Assembly (NCBI GenBank): GCA_029858925.1 | Contig: JAOUEB010000101.1 | Coordinates: 1 to 5,814, forward strand | DNA: 5,814 nucleotides | Direction of reading: 5' to 3' | Source of the DNA: Nitrospira sp. | GTDB taxonomy: Bacteria; Nitrospirota; Nitrospiria; Nitrospirales; Nitrospiraceae | In this document: positions 1-5,188 of the stretch, one piece after another | Layout of the letters: each line of letters starts with the position of its first letter | Position numbering within the stretch: the first letter of the stretch is position 1 | Notes under the pieces: generated by a model | What the model was told of the DNA's origin: nothing | Databases searched by the model: none | What the model saw: the letters and a program-made list of their open reading frames with translations, nothing else | Program-made: the position numbers and the translations under genes

Positions 1-600
1 AATATCACCGACATGCGAGGCGATGCGGTGTTGTATCTCTGGAACGCGGTGGATGTCGAAGACGCGCTCGGCTATCACGACACCAATAATGCGGGGGTGC
101 CCTATGGCTTTGTCTTTACTGAACTGGCGAAGCAGTTGAAAGAAGACTGGACGGTCACTTTATCGCATGAGGCACTGGAGCTGGTCGGGGATCCCGAAGT
201 GAATCTGTTGGTGCAGGGACCACATCCGGCGGATTCTGCGCGGACGGTCTTTCATTGGTATGAAATGTGTGACGCGGTGCAGGCGGAAACCTATGAGATC
301 GACGGAGTCAAAGTCTCGAATTTTGTCCTGCCTTTGTACTTTACGGGTGGAGAGGAAAAAGGCGGCCGGAACGATTTTCTCGGGCGCACATATAACGGCA
401 AGACGCTGCGGTCGTTCGGTGTGAACCCGGGAGGGTATGTCGGATATTTCAATCCCGACAAGGGGGATCATGAGACGTTTACGGCCAAGGGGGATGCCGT
501 CGCAGCTAGGCGGCTGAAAATCAAATCGCAGATGAAGGGCGCGCGGCGGGGAATCCGCTATCAACGCTACGCGATCCAGCGCTCGGGGAAACGCGGCTGA
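1..600 (+). CDS. Unrecognised protein with HExxE motif, 5'-truncated by window edge
   Basis: The reading frame is open from base 1 to the TGA at 598-600. An ATG lies at 13, but the 12 bases before it show no ribosome binding site and the frame continues upstream, so the true start is probably outside the window. About 199 residues are visible. The notable motif is S-H-E-A-L-E-L-V-G-D-P, with its His codon at 166-168 (visible residue 56), followed by Y-E-M-C-D-A-V-Q and the stretch Y-E-I-D-G-V-K-V-S-N-F-V-L-P. An HExxE helix followed by an acidic/Cys motif resembles a zinc-metallopeptidase active site, but I cannot name the family, and catalysis is inference. The middle is rich in Gly and aromatic residues. 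The last 35 or so residues are strongly basic (repeated Lys/Arg), suggesting a flexible nucleic-acid- or surface-binding tail. No membrane segment is visible. It lies 62 bases before the amidase gene on the same strand and could share a transcript with it. Confidence 0.75.
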   Translation, partial: NITDMRGDAVLYLWNAVDVEDALGYHDTNNAGVPYGFVFTELAKQLKEDWTVTLSHEALELVGDPEVNLLVQGPHPADSARTVFHWYEMCDAVQAETYEIDGVKVSNFVLPLYFTGGEEKGGRNDFLGRTYNGKTLRSFGVNPGGYVGYFNPDKGDHETFTAKGDAVAARRLKIKSQMKGARRGIRYQRYAIQRSGKRG

Positions 601-648
601 TAAGAGTATGCTCGGTGTGGGCTCAGGTGTCATTCATTAAACGTTCAC

Positions 649-654
649 GGAGGA
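649..654 (+). promoter_or_regulatory. Ribosome binding site that fixes the amidase start
   Basis: GGAGGA lies 8 bases before the ATG at 663. The frame is open further upstream to a GTG at 615, but that codon has no comparable purine-rich site before it. This site therefore argues for the ATG at 663. Confidence 0.75.
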
Positions 655-662
655 AGCTGAGA

Positions 663-1568
663 ATGGCTCGAACAGGATCGGCGAGGAAACGCACCTCTCC
701 AAAGAAGAGGGCAGCGACGTCTGGGGCTGGCAGGAAACGTGCGGCTGTCGTAGCCGGAGCGACACCTCTTGCGATCAAGGACCATCGACTTGTCGGAGAC
801 GGCGTCTCCTTTGTGGAAACGCCCAATAAAGGGGGCGAACTCACCCCGCGCTACCTGGTCATGCATTACACAGCCGGGAAGAGCGCTGCAAGTGCGGTCA
901 ACTGGTTGACCAACCCGGAGTCGAAAGCCTCCGCCCATCTCATCTTGGCCAGGGATGGCATGATCACCCAACTTGCCCCTTTCAACGTGAAGACCTGGCA
1001 CGCCGGGCTCAGCCACTGGGACGGGTTGAGCGGAATAAACGGCTATTCCATTGGAATAGAGATGGATAATGCGGGGCCGCTCAAGAAAGTCGGCGACAAG
1101 TATCAGGCGTGGTTTGGAACCATGTATCCGGAGGACCAAGTCGTCAATGCCAAGCACAGGCTGAATAGTGAGCCCCGTTGGTGGCACACCTACACGGAAG
1201 TCCAGATCCAGAAGGCTTTGGAGCTCGCGCGACTCCTTGTCCGACACTACGATCTCAAAGATGTGATAGGACATGAAGATATCGCTCCGGATCGGAAGAG
1301 GGACCCAGGTCCGGCTTTCCCATTGGAGCAAGTTCGTGCCTCGGTGCTGGGTCGCGAAACAGAAGCACCGGAGCGCTATGAAGTGACGGCGTCCACGCTG
1401 AATATTCGGAGCGGCCCAGGCGTAGAATTCCCACCTGTTGCCGAACCGCTGAAGAAGGGAACCGAGGTGGTACTTCTGGAAAAGCGCGATCGCTGGAACA
1501 AAGTGGAATTGGTGGAGAATGGAGATATCGAAGGGTGGGTGCACAACCAGTTCCTGGCAAAGGTCTGA
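663..1568 (+). CDS. N-acetylmuramoyl-L-alanine amidase (Amidase_2) with C-terminal SH3 domain
   Basis: The 301-residue product is predicted to cleave the amide bond between N-acetylmuramic acid and L-alanine in peptidoglycan. Residues 1-45 are a Lys/Arg/Ala/Ser-rich segment with no hydrophobic signal peptide. Residues about 60-225 form an Amidase_2/PGRP-type domain. The expected zinc ligands are His68 (in V-M-H-Y-T-A-G), His204 (in I-G-H-E-D-I) and Asp214 (in R-D-P-G-P-A-F). Glu133 in S-I-G-I-E-M is a likely active-site residue by family position. Residues about 239-301 form a bacterial SH3 domain (T-L-N-I-R-S-G-P-G near its start, G-W-V-H near its end), normally a cell-wall-binding module. 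The ATG at 663 is preferred to GTG 615 because of its ribosome binding site. Without a signal peptide the enzyme may act in the cytoplasm, be released by lysis, or use another export route. It may be a cell-wall recycling enzyme or a phage-derived lysin; no phage genes are visible nearby. The fold is sure, the cellular role is not. Confidence 0.92.
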   Translation: MARTGSARKRTSPKKRAATSGAGRKRAAVVAGATPLAIKDHRLVGDGVSFVETPNKGGELTPRYLVMHYTAGKSAASAVNWLTNPESKASAHLILARDGMITQLAPFNVKTWHAGLSHWDGLSGINGYSIGIEMDNAGPLKKVGDKYQAWFGTMYPEDQVVNAKHRLNSEPRWWHTYTEVQIQKALELARLLVRHYDLKDVIGHEDIAPDRKRDPGPAFPLEQVRASVLGRETEAPERYEVTASTLNIRSGPGVEFPPVAEPLKKGTEVVLLEKRDRWNKVELVENGDIEGWVHNQFLAKV

Positions 1569-1612
1569 GTGGTTTCATATAGTTAGTTCGGCCCGATCGG
1601 CAGCCCCTCCAA

Positions 1613-1651
1613 ATTCTTTACGATAAGGAATCACTCCGGACTTTTCCGGAG
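1613..1651 (+). other. Two adjacent small hairpins just after the amidase gene
   Basis: Hairpin one pairs 1613-1620 (ATTCTTTA) with 1624-1631 (TAAGGAAT) around a CGA loop, with one G-T wobble. Hairpin two pairs 1634-1640 (CTCCGGA) perfectly with 1645-1651 (TCCGGAG) around a CTTT loop. Neither is followed by a run of T, so they are not classical intrinsic terminators. Their position 45-83 bases after the amidase stop would suit 3'-end stabilisation or weak or Rho-assisted termination. Function is inference. Confidence 0.4.
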
Positions 1652-1819
1652 GTCGATCTCAGCGCGAATGCTGTTGGTCGATCTTCAAAGAGGTTCCCAA
1701 CGTGGTTTCCCGAAAACTTTTCGAACTTCTCGAGAAATCGATCGATCTCTATCCATGCTACGGTGTAGTATGCCGACGCATCCACAAACTTCCGTTGACA
1801 TTTCCTTTGGTTAGAAAAA

Positions 1820-1866
1820 CCTGGCCTCGCGAGAAGTTCAGGCTGGGCCTTTTGGGTTTTCTTCGC
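1820..1866 (+). terminator. Weak candidate intrinsic terminator ahead of the acl promoter
   Basis: Bases 1820-1827 (CCTGGCCT) can pair with 1840-1847 (AGGCTGGG) in an 8-bp stem with two G-T wobbles and a 12-base loop. A T-rich stretch (CCTTTTGGGTTTTCTT) follows. The position just before the aclB promoter would isolate the acl operon from upstream transcription. The stem is imperfect and the T-tract is interrupted, so this is a tentative call. Confidence 0.3.
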
Positions 1867-1883
1867 ATAGTCCCTCTGGCGTC

Positions 1884-1912
1884 TTGAGTCGCAGGAATGA
1901 TTTCGCTACAAT
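1884..1912 (+). promoter_or_regulatory. Sigma70-type promoter for the acl operon
   Basis: A -35 element TTGAGT (1884-1889; consensus TTGACA, 4 of 6 matching) is separated by exactly 17 bases from a -10 element TACAAT (1907-1912; consensus TATAAT, 5 of 6 matching). Transcription would start near 1918-1920, giving a 5' leader of about 40 bases before the aclB ATG at 1958. It is the best-matched promoter I found in the window. A perfect TTGACA at 1795-1800 has no acceptable -10 partner at the right distance. Confidence 0.65.
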
Positions 1913-1945
1913 CCTGCTCCTCTTGCAGCGGCGTTTACACTTTTG

Positions 1946-1951
1946 AAGGAG
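1946..1951 (+). promoter_or_regulatory. Ribosome binding site that fixes the aclB start
   Basis: AAGGAG lies 6 bases before the ATG at 1958. The frame also contains a TTG at 1943, but that codon overlaps the edge of this site and would leave itself without a site of its own. Starting at 1958 also gives the family-typical N-terminus M-A-K-V-L-E-G-P-G. Confidence 0.85.
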
Positions 1952-1957
1952 CGAGTC

Positions 1958-3157
1958 ATGGCCAAGGTGTTGGAAGGCCCCGGAATGGGGTTGATGAAAA
2001 AGTGGGGCATCCATGTCCCCAATTATGTCGTCGTCACCTCCGCGGAAGAACTCACCAAGCTCGGGCAGGCCAATGAGTGGTTGAAGCATTCCAAGTTGGT
2101 GGCCAAAGCCCACGAAGCGCTGGGATCGCGATTCAAACTTGGATTGGTCAAGGTCGGGCTGGATCTCAACGGCGCGATTGCCGCGACGAAGGAGATGGTC
2201 GGCCGCCAGGTCGGCAGCATCACGGTGACGCAAGTCATCATCTCCGAGATGATTGCCCACAAGGAAGAATATTATTGCGCGGTGAAATCCACCCGCGAGG
2301 GGAGTGAAGTCCTGGTCGCCAATTGCGGCGGGATCGAAGTGGAGTCGAACTGGGATCGGGTCAAGCGGTTGACGTTGGAAATCGGACAGCAGCCGTCGCC
2401 GGAGGCGCTGGAGAAGGTGGCGAAGGAGGCGGGCTTTACCGGACCGCTCTCCAAGAAAATGGCGGACTTCGCCGGCAAAATGTTCATCTGCTTCGACAAC
2501 GAGGATGCGCAGTACCTCGAAGTGAACCCGGTCGTCACTCGCGAGAGCGACGGCGAGTTGGTCGCCCTGGACGCCGTGACGTTGCTCGACGGCGACGCCA
2601 AGTTCCGCCACCCGGACTGGAATTTTCAGTTTGCCGCGGAGTTCGGCCGGGCCTACTCGAAGAACGAAATGGAAGTGATGGCGGTCGATTCGAAGATCAA
2701 GGGCTCGGTCAAATTTATTGAAATTCCAGGCGGCGATACGGCCATGCTTCCGGCCGGCGGAGGCGCCAGTGTGTATTACTCCGACGCGGTGGTCGCGCGC
2801 GGCGGGAAGTTGGCGAATTATGCGGAATATTCCGGCGACCCGCCCGATTGGGCCGTCGAAGTCCTTACCGAAAAAGTCTGCACCTTGCCCGGCATCAAGA
2901 ACATCATCGTCGGCGGCGCCATTGCCAACTTTACGGATGTGAAAAAGACTTTCGGCGGGATCATCAACGGGTTCCGCAAAGCCAAGGCTGACGGCAAGAT
3001 GAAGGATGTGAAAATTTGGGTGCGCCGCGGCGGCCCGCGCGAGAAGGAAGGGCTTGATGCGATGCGCGCCTTGAAGGACGAAGGATTCGACATCCACGTC
3101 TTCGACCGCAACACGCCACTCACTGATATCGTCGATAAGGCGCTTCAAAAACAGTAA
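1958..3157 (+). CDS. aclB: ATP-citrate lyase beta subunit (AclB)
   Basis: This 399-residue protein is the smaller subunit of the two-subunit ATP-citrate lyase. With AclA it converts citrate, ATP and CoA to acetyl-CoA, oxaloacetate, ADP and phosphate, the key cleavage step of the reductive TCA cycle in the cytoplasm. It corresponds to the N-terminal third of animal ACLY. Residues about 1-240 form an ATP-grasp domain related to succinyl-CoA synthetase beta, including Y-L-E-V-N-P-V-V with Glu188 and Asn190 placed to bind Mg-ATP. Residues about 245-399 form the citrate-binding part: G-G-G-A-S at 267-271, A-N-Y-A-E-Y-S-G, Asn324-Phe325-Thr326, and V-R-R-G-G-P with Arg356-Arg357. By motif alignment from memory, Asn324, Thr326 and Arg357 match citrate-contacting residues of human ACLY. 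Length is normal for bacterial AclB. It is the first gene after the promoter at 1884-1912 and lies 85 bases ahead of aclA. No truncation or frameshift is seen. Confidence 0.96.
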   Translation: MAKVLEGPGMGLMKKWGIHVPNYVVVTSAEELTKLGQANEWLKHSKLVAKAHEALGSRFKLGLVKVGLDLNGAIAATKEMVGRQVGSITVTQVIISEMIAHKEEYYCAVKSTREGSEVLVANCGGIEVESNWDRVKRLTLEIGQQPSPEALEKVAKEAGFTGPLSKKMADFAGKMFICFDNEDAQYLEVNPVVTRESDGELVALDAVTLLDGDAKFRHPDWNFQFAAEFGRAYSKNEMEVMAVDSKIKGSVKFIEIPGGDTAMLPAGGGASVYYSDAVVARGGKLANYAEYSGDPPDWAVEVLTEKVCTLPGIKNIIVGGAIANFTDVKKTFGGIINGFRKAKADGKMKDVKIWVRRGGPREKEGLDAMRALKDEGFDIHVFDRNTPLTDIVDKALQKQ

Positions 3158-3159
3158 CG

Positions 3160-3220
3160 AGGACTGAGGACTGAGTGAGAGGGGGCTTCTCTCGGCCCTT
3201 AGTCCTCAGCGCTCAGTCCT
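3160..3220 (+). repeat. Palindromic repeat in the aclB-aclA gap with two competing pairings
   Basis: The left arm 3160-3175 contains two tandem 7-base units (AGGACTG AGGACTG). The right arm 3201-3220 contains the complementary units AGTCCTCAG and CTCAGTCCT. Pairing A joins 3160-3168 to 3212-3220 (9 bp perfect) and continues with 3171-3175 to 3205-3209 after a short mismatch. Pairing B joins CTGAGGACT at 3164-3172 to AGTCCTCAG at 3201-3209 (9 bp perfect). The interior has its own short GAGAG/CTCTC stem. It begins 3 bases after the aclB stop and ends 11 bases before the aclA ribosome binding site (3231-3236). It may be a dispersed intergenic repeat, an mRNA-stabilising hairpin or a partial terminator. 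No T-run follows. Confidence 0.75.
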
Positions 3221-3242
3221 GAAGGGAAAGAGGGAGATTCCG

Positions 3243-5063
3243 ATGAGTATTCTGGTCAATAAAGACACCAGGGTCGTGATTCAGGGTGGGCAGGCTGGTG
3301 TCAACGCCGCGCGCCGCATGGCGGAGTTCTGTTACCTGATCAAGCGTCCGCTCAACGTCGAAGCGTTCGTCTATCCGCCGGATGCCGGCAAGACCAACGA
3401 AATCCCCTACGGCAGCGGGCTCATTGCCATTCCTATTTATAAGACTATCGCGGAAGCTACGAAGAACCACTCGACTATCAATACCAGCCTCGTCTACATC
3501 GGTGCCGACCGCGCGATGAAGGGCGGCATGGAAGCGCTCGACGATTCCCATATTAAGGTGGTGTCGATGATCACCGAAGGCGTGCCGGAAAAAGACGCCA
3601 AGATCCTCGGCGCCCATGCGCGCAAGCTCGGCAAGGTTTTCAATGGACCGTCGTCCATCGGAATCGTCTCCGCCGGCGCCTGCCGCTTAGGCGTGATCGG
3701 CGGCGCATTCGACAATCTGGTTCTCTCCAAGCTCTATCGGGAAGGCTCCTTCGGCGTCATTACCAAATCCGGGGGGCTCTCCAACGAAATCATCTGGATC
3801 TGCTCGCAGTTTGCCGACGGCATTACGACGGCGATCGGCATCGGCGGAGATGCATTTCCCGGTACCGACTACGTCAGTTACCTCGAAATGTTCGAAAACG
3901 ATCCGCAGACGAAGGCGGTGGTTATCGTCGGCGAGATGGGCGGCGATCTTGAAGAACGCGCGGCCGAGTGGTACGGGGCAAAGAAGCGGCGGGTGAAGTT
4001 GATGGCTGTCGTCTCCGGTTTCTGTCAGGAGAGTTTGCCGAAGGGGATGAAGTTCGGTCATGCCGGCGCGAAGGAGGGCATGAAGGGCGAGGGATCGGCC
4101 CGCGCGAAGTCGGATGCCCTCAAGAAATCAGGCGCGATTGTGCCTGCGACATTCGGCGCATTGGGCCCTGCGATCAAGGACGCCTATCAAGAGATGCTGA
4201 AGTCCGGCCAGGTGAAAGAGCCGGTTGAGCCGGTTTCGCTGCCGAAACTGCCCAAGACCGTTGAAGAAGCGATGAAGGCGGACGAAGTCATGGTCGCGCC
4301 GCTGATCCGCACCACTATCAGCGATGATCGCGGCGACGAACCCTGCTATGTCGGCTACCCCGCGTCCGAACTCATCAATAAGGGTTACGAGATTCCCCAT
4401 GTCGTGGGGCTCTTGTGGGATAAGCGGCTCATTTCCAAGCAGGAAGCCGAAATCATCAAGCGCATCATGATGCTCTCCGCCGACCATGGCCCCTGCGTCA
4501 GCGGCGCCTTGGGGACGATCATCGCGGCTTGCGCCGGAATCGGGATGTCTCAGTCGGTGGCAGCAGGCTTGATCATGATCGGTCCTCGTTTCGGCGGCGC
4601 CGTGACCGATGCAGGCCGCTACTTCAAGTACGCCGTCGATAACAAGATGACGGTGGATGAATTCCTGGTCTATATGAAGAAGAACCACGGGCCAGTCCCG
4701 GGGATCGGGCATCGTGTCAAGAGCTTGCGCAATCCGGACAAGCGAGTGAAGGAATTGGTCGGATACGTCAAGAGTTTGAACATGAAGACCCCTTGCCTGG
4801 ACTTCGCGCTCGAAGTGGAAAAGATCACGTCGGTGAAGAAGGATAACTTGATCCTGAACGTGGACGGCACGATGGCCGCGGTGCTCGTCGATATCGGATT
4901 CCCGGTCGACAGTTTAAACGGTTTCTTCATCCTCTCGCGCACGATCGGATTGATCGGGCATTGGGTGGATCAGAAGCGTCAGGACAGCCGTTTGATCCGG
5001 CTGTTCGATTACCTGGTGAATTACGCGGCGCCCAAGAGGCGGGAAGTCCCGCCGTTAAAATAG
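3243..5063 (+). CDS. aclA: ATP-citrate lyase alpha subunit (AclA)
   Basis: This 606-residue protein is the large catalytic subunit of ATP-citrate lyase, matching the C-terminal two-thirds of animal ACLY. Residues about 1-330 are a succinyl-CoA synthetase alpha-like CoA-binding/ligase region. It holds V-G-E-M-G-G with Glu231 and F-G-H-A-G-A with His273, the expected phosphohistidine. Residues about 345-606 are a citrate synthase-like domain that cleaves citryl-CoA. Its motifs are A-D-H-G-P with His415, G-I-G-H-R-V-K with His490, N-V-D-G with Asp541, and the CoA-site-like G-H-W-V-D-Q-K-R. All residues expected for phosphorylation and cleavage are present. The ATG at 3243 follows AGGGAG (3231-3236) by 6 bases, which supports the start. 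The gene lies between aclB and aconitase, on one strand. The oddity is the C-terminus: after V-N-Y-A-A-P, the last residues K-R-R-E-V-P-P-L-K are encoded by a palindromic repeat, so the original stop codon may have been replaced. Length is otherwise typical. Confidence 0.96.
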   Translation: MSILVNKDTRVVIQGGQAGVNAARRMAEFCYLIKRPLNVEAFVYPPDAGKTNEIPYGSGLIAIPIYKTIAEATKNHSTINTSLVYIGADRAMKGGMEALDDSHIKVVSMITEGVPEKDAKILGAHARKLGKVFNGPSSIGIVSAGACRLGVIGGAFDNLVLSKLYREGSFGVITKSGGLSNEIIWICSQFADGITTAIGIGGDAFPGTDYVSYLEMFENDPQTKAVVIVGEMGGDLEERAAEWYGAKKRRVKLMAVVSGFCQESLPKGMKFGHAGAKEGMKGEGSARAKSDALKKSGAIVPATFGALGPAIKDAYQEMLKSGQVKEPVEPVSLPKLPKTVEEAMKADEVMVAPLIRTTISDDRGDEPCYVGYPASELINKGYEIPHVVGLLWDKRLISKQEAEIIKRIMMLSADHGPCVSGALGTIIAACAGIGMSQSVAAGLIMIGPRFGGAVTDAGRYFKYAVDNKMTVDEFLVYMKKNHGPVPGIGHRVKSLRNPDKRVKELVGYVKSLNMKTPCLDFALEVEKITSVKKDNLILNVDGTMAAVLVDIGFPVDSLNGFFILSRTIGLIGHWVDQKRQDSRLIRLFDYLVNYAAPKRREVPPLK

Positions 5064-5081
5064 CGCGGGAAGTCCCGCCTC
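5036..5081 (+). repeat. Duplicated palindrome spanning the aclA stop codon
   Basis: Two copies of GCGGGAAGTCCCGCC occur at 5039-5053 (inside aclA) and 5065-5079 (after its stop at 5061-5063), 26 bases apart. Each copy is itself a hairpin: GGCGGG/CCCGCC around AAGT at 5038-5053, and GCGGG/CCCGC around AAGT at 5065-5078. In addition the outer flanks GAGGCGGGA (5036-5044) and TCCCGCCTC (5073-5081) form a perfect 9-bp inverted repeat, so one long hairpin can replace the two small ones. It could act as a terminator-like or mRNA-protecting structure, but no T-run follows. Frame and stop codon of aclA pass straight through it. Confidence 0.8.
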
Positions 5082-5097
5082 TGAAATGACGTGAAGT

Positions 5098-5154
5098 GTG
5101 AAGCGTTATTCGTGAAGCGCAGGAAGGTCTGCGAGATACGCTTCACGAGATACG
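5098..5154 (+). repeat. Inverted repeat built from 14-base-period units between aclA and aconitase
   Basis: CGTGAAGCG (5111-5119) and CGCTTCACG (5139-5147) form a perfect 9-bp stem around a 19-base loop. GTGAAGCG occurs at both 5098-5105 and 5112-5119, 14 bases apart. CGAGATACG occurs at both 5132-5140 and 5146-5154, again 14 bases apart. The right arm can therefore pair with either left copy. The element ends 23 bases before the aconitase ribosome binding site. It may be a dispersed intergenic repeat of this genome; from memory, similar GTGAAGCG/CGCTTCAC runs are frequent between genes in Nitrospira, but I cannot check this here. Confidence 0.75.
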
Positions 5155-5188
5155 AACGACGATCAACGTAAGAAGACGGAGAACAATC

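Larger units (their letters stand above)
1569..1883. other. Non-coding gap between amidase and aclB promoter
   Basis: I see no convincing gene here. An open frame from GTG 1702 to 1887 would encode 61 residues, but it has no ribosome binding site, no recognisable domain, and runs into the aclB promoter. The gap holds a 9-base direct repeat (GGTCGATCT at 1651-1659 and 1676-1684). It also holds perfect 10-base palindromes at 1727-1736 (TTCTCGAGAA) and 1737-1746 (ATCGATCGAT). A 10-base inverted repeat pairs GAACTTCTCG at 1723-1732 with CGAGAAGTTC at 1830-1839. Base composition is more AT-rich than in the acl genes, as expected of a regulatory or spacer region. Confidence 0.6.

Noticed and set aside
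615..662. GTG 615 as the start of the amidase gene
   Set aside because: No ribosome binding site precedes it, while ATG 663 has GGAGGA at the right distance.
645..1544. Open frame of 299 codons on the - strand opposite the amidase
   Set aside because: It is fully antisense to a gene with clear amidase and SH3 motifs, and its product shows no known motif.
1795..1823. Perfect TTGACA at 1795-1800 as an alternative acl promoter
   Set aside because: At a 17-base spacing the -10 position reads AACCTG, which matches TATAAT poorly. The pair at 1884-1912 is much better.
1702..1887. Possible 61-codon gene starting at GTG 1702
   Set aside because: No ribosome binding site, no recognisable product, and its end overlaps the aclB promoter. 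More likely spacer DNA.
1838..3148. Long open frame of 436 codons on the - strand opposite aclB
   Set aside because: It is a codon-bias shadow of aclB in GC-rich DNA. Its translation is low-complexity (many His, Arg, Asp, Leu), has no recognisable domain, and lies fully antisense to a certain gene.
4128..4712. Open frame of 194 codons on the - strand inside aclA
   Set aside because: Antisense shadow of the citrate synthase-like domain of AclA, with no ribosome binding site or domain of its own.
3160..5154. CRISPR array
   Set aside because: The repeats are short, palindromic, of three different kinds and only two copies each. There are no regular spacers and no cas genes.
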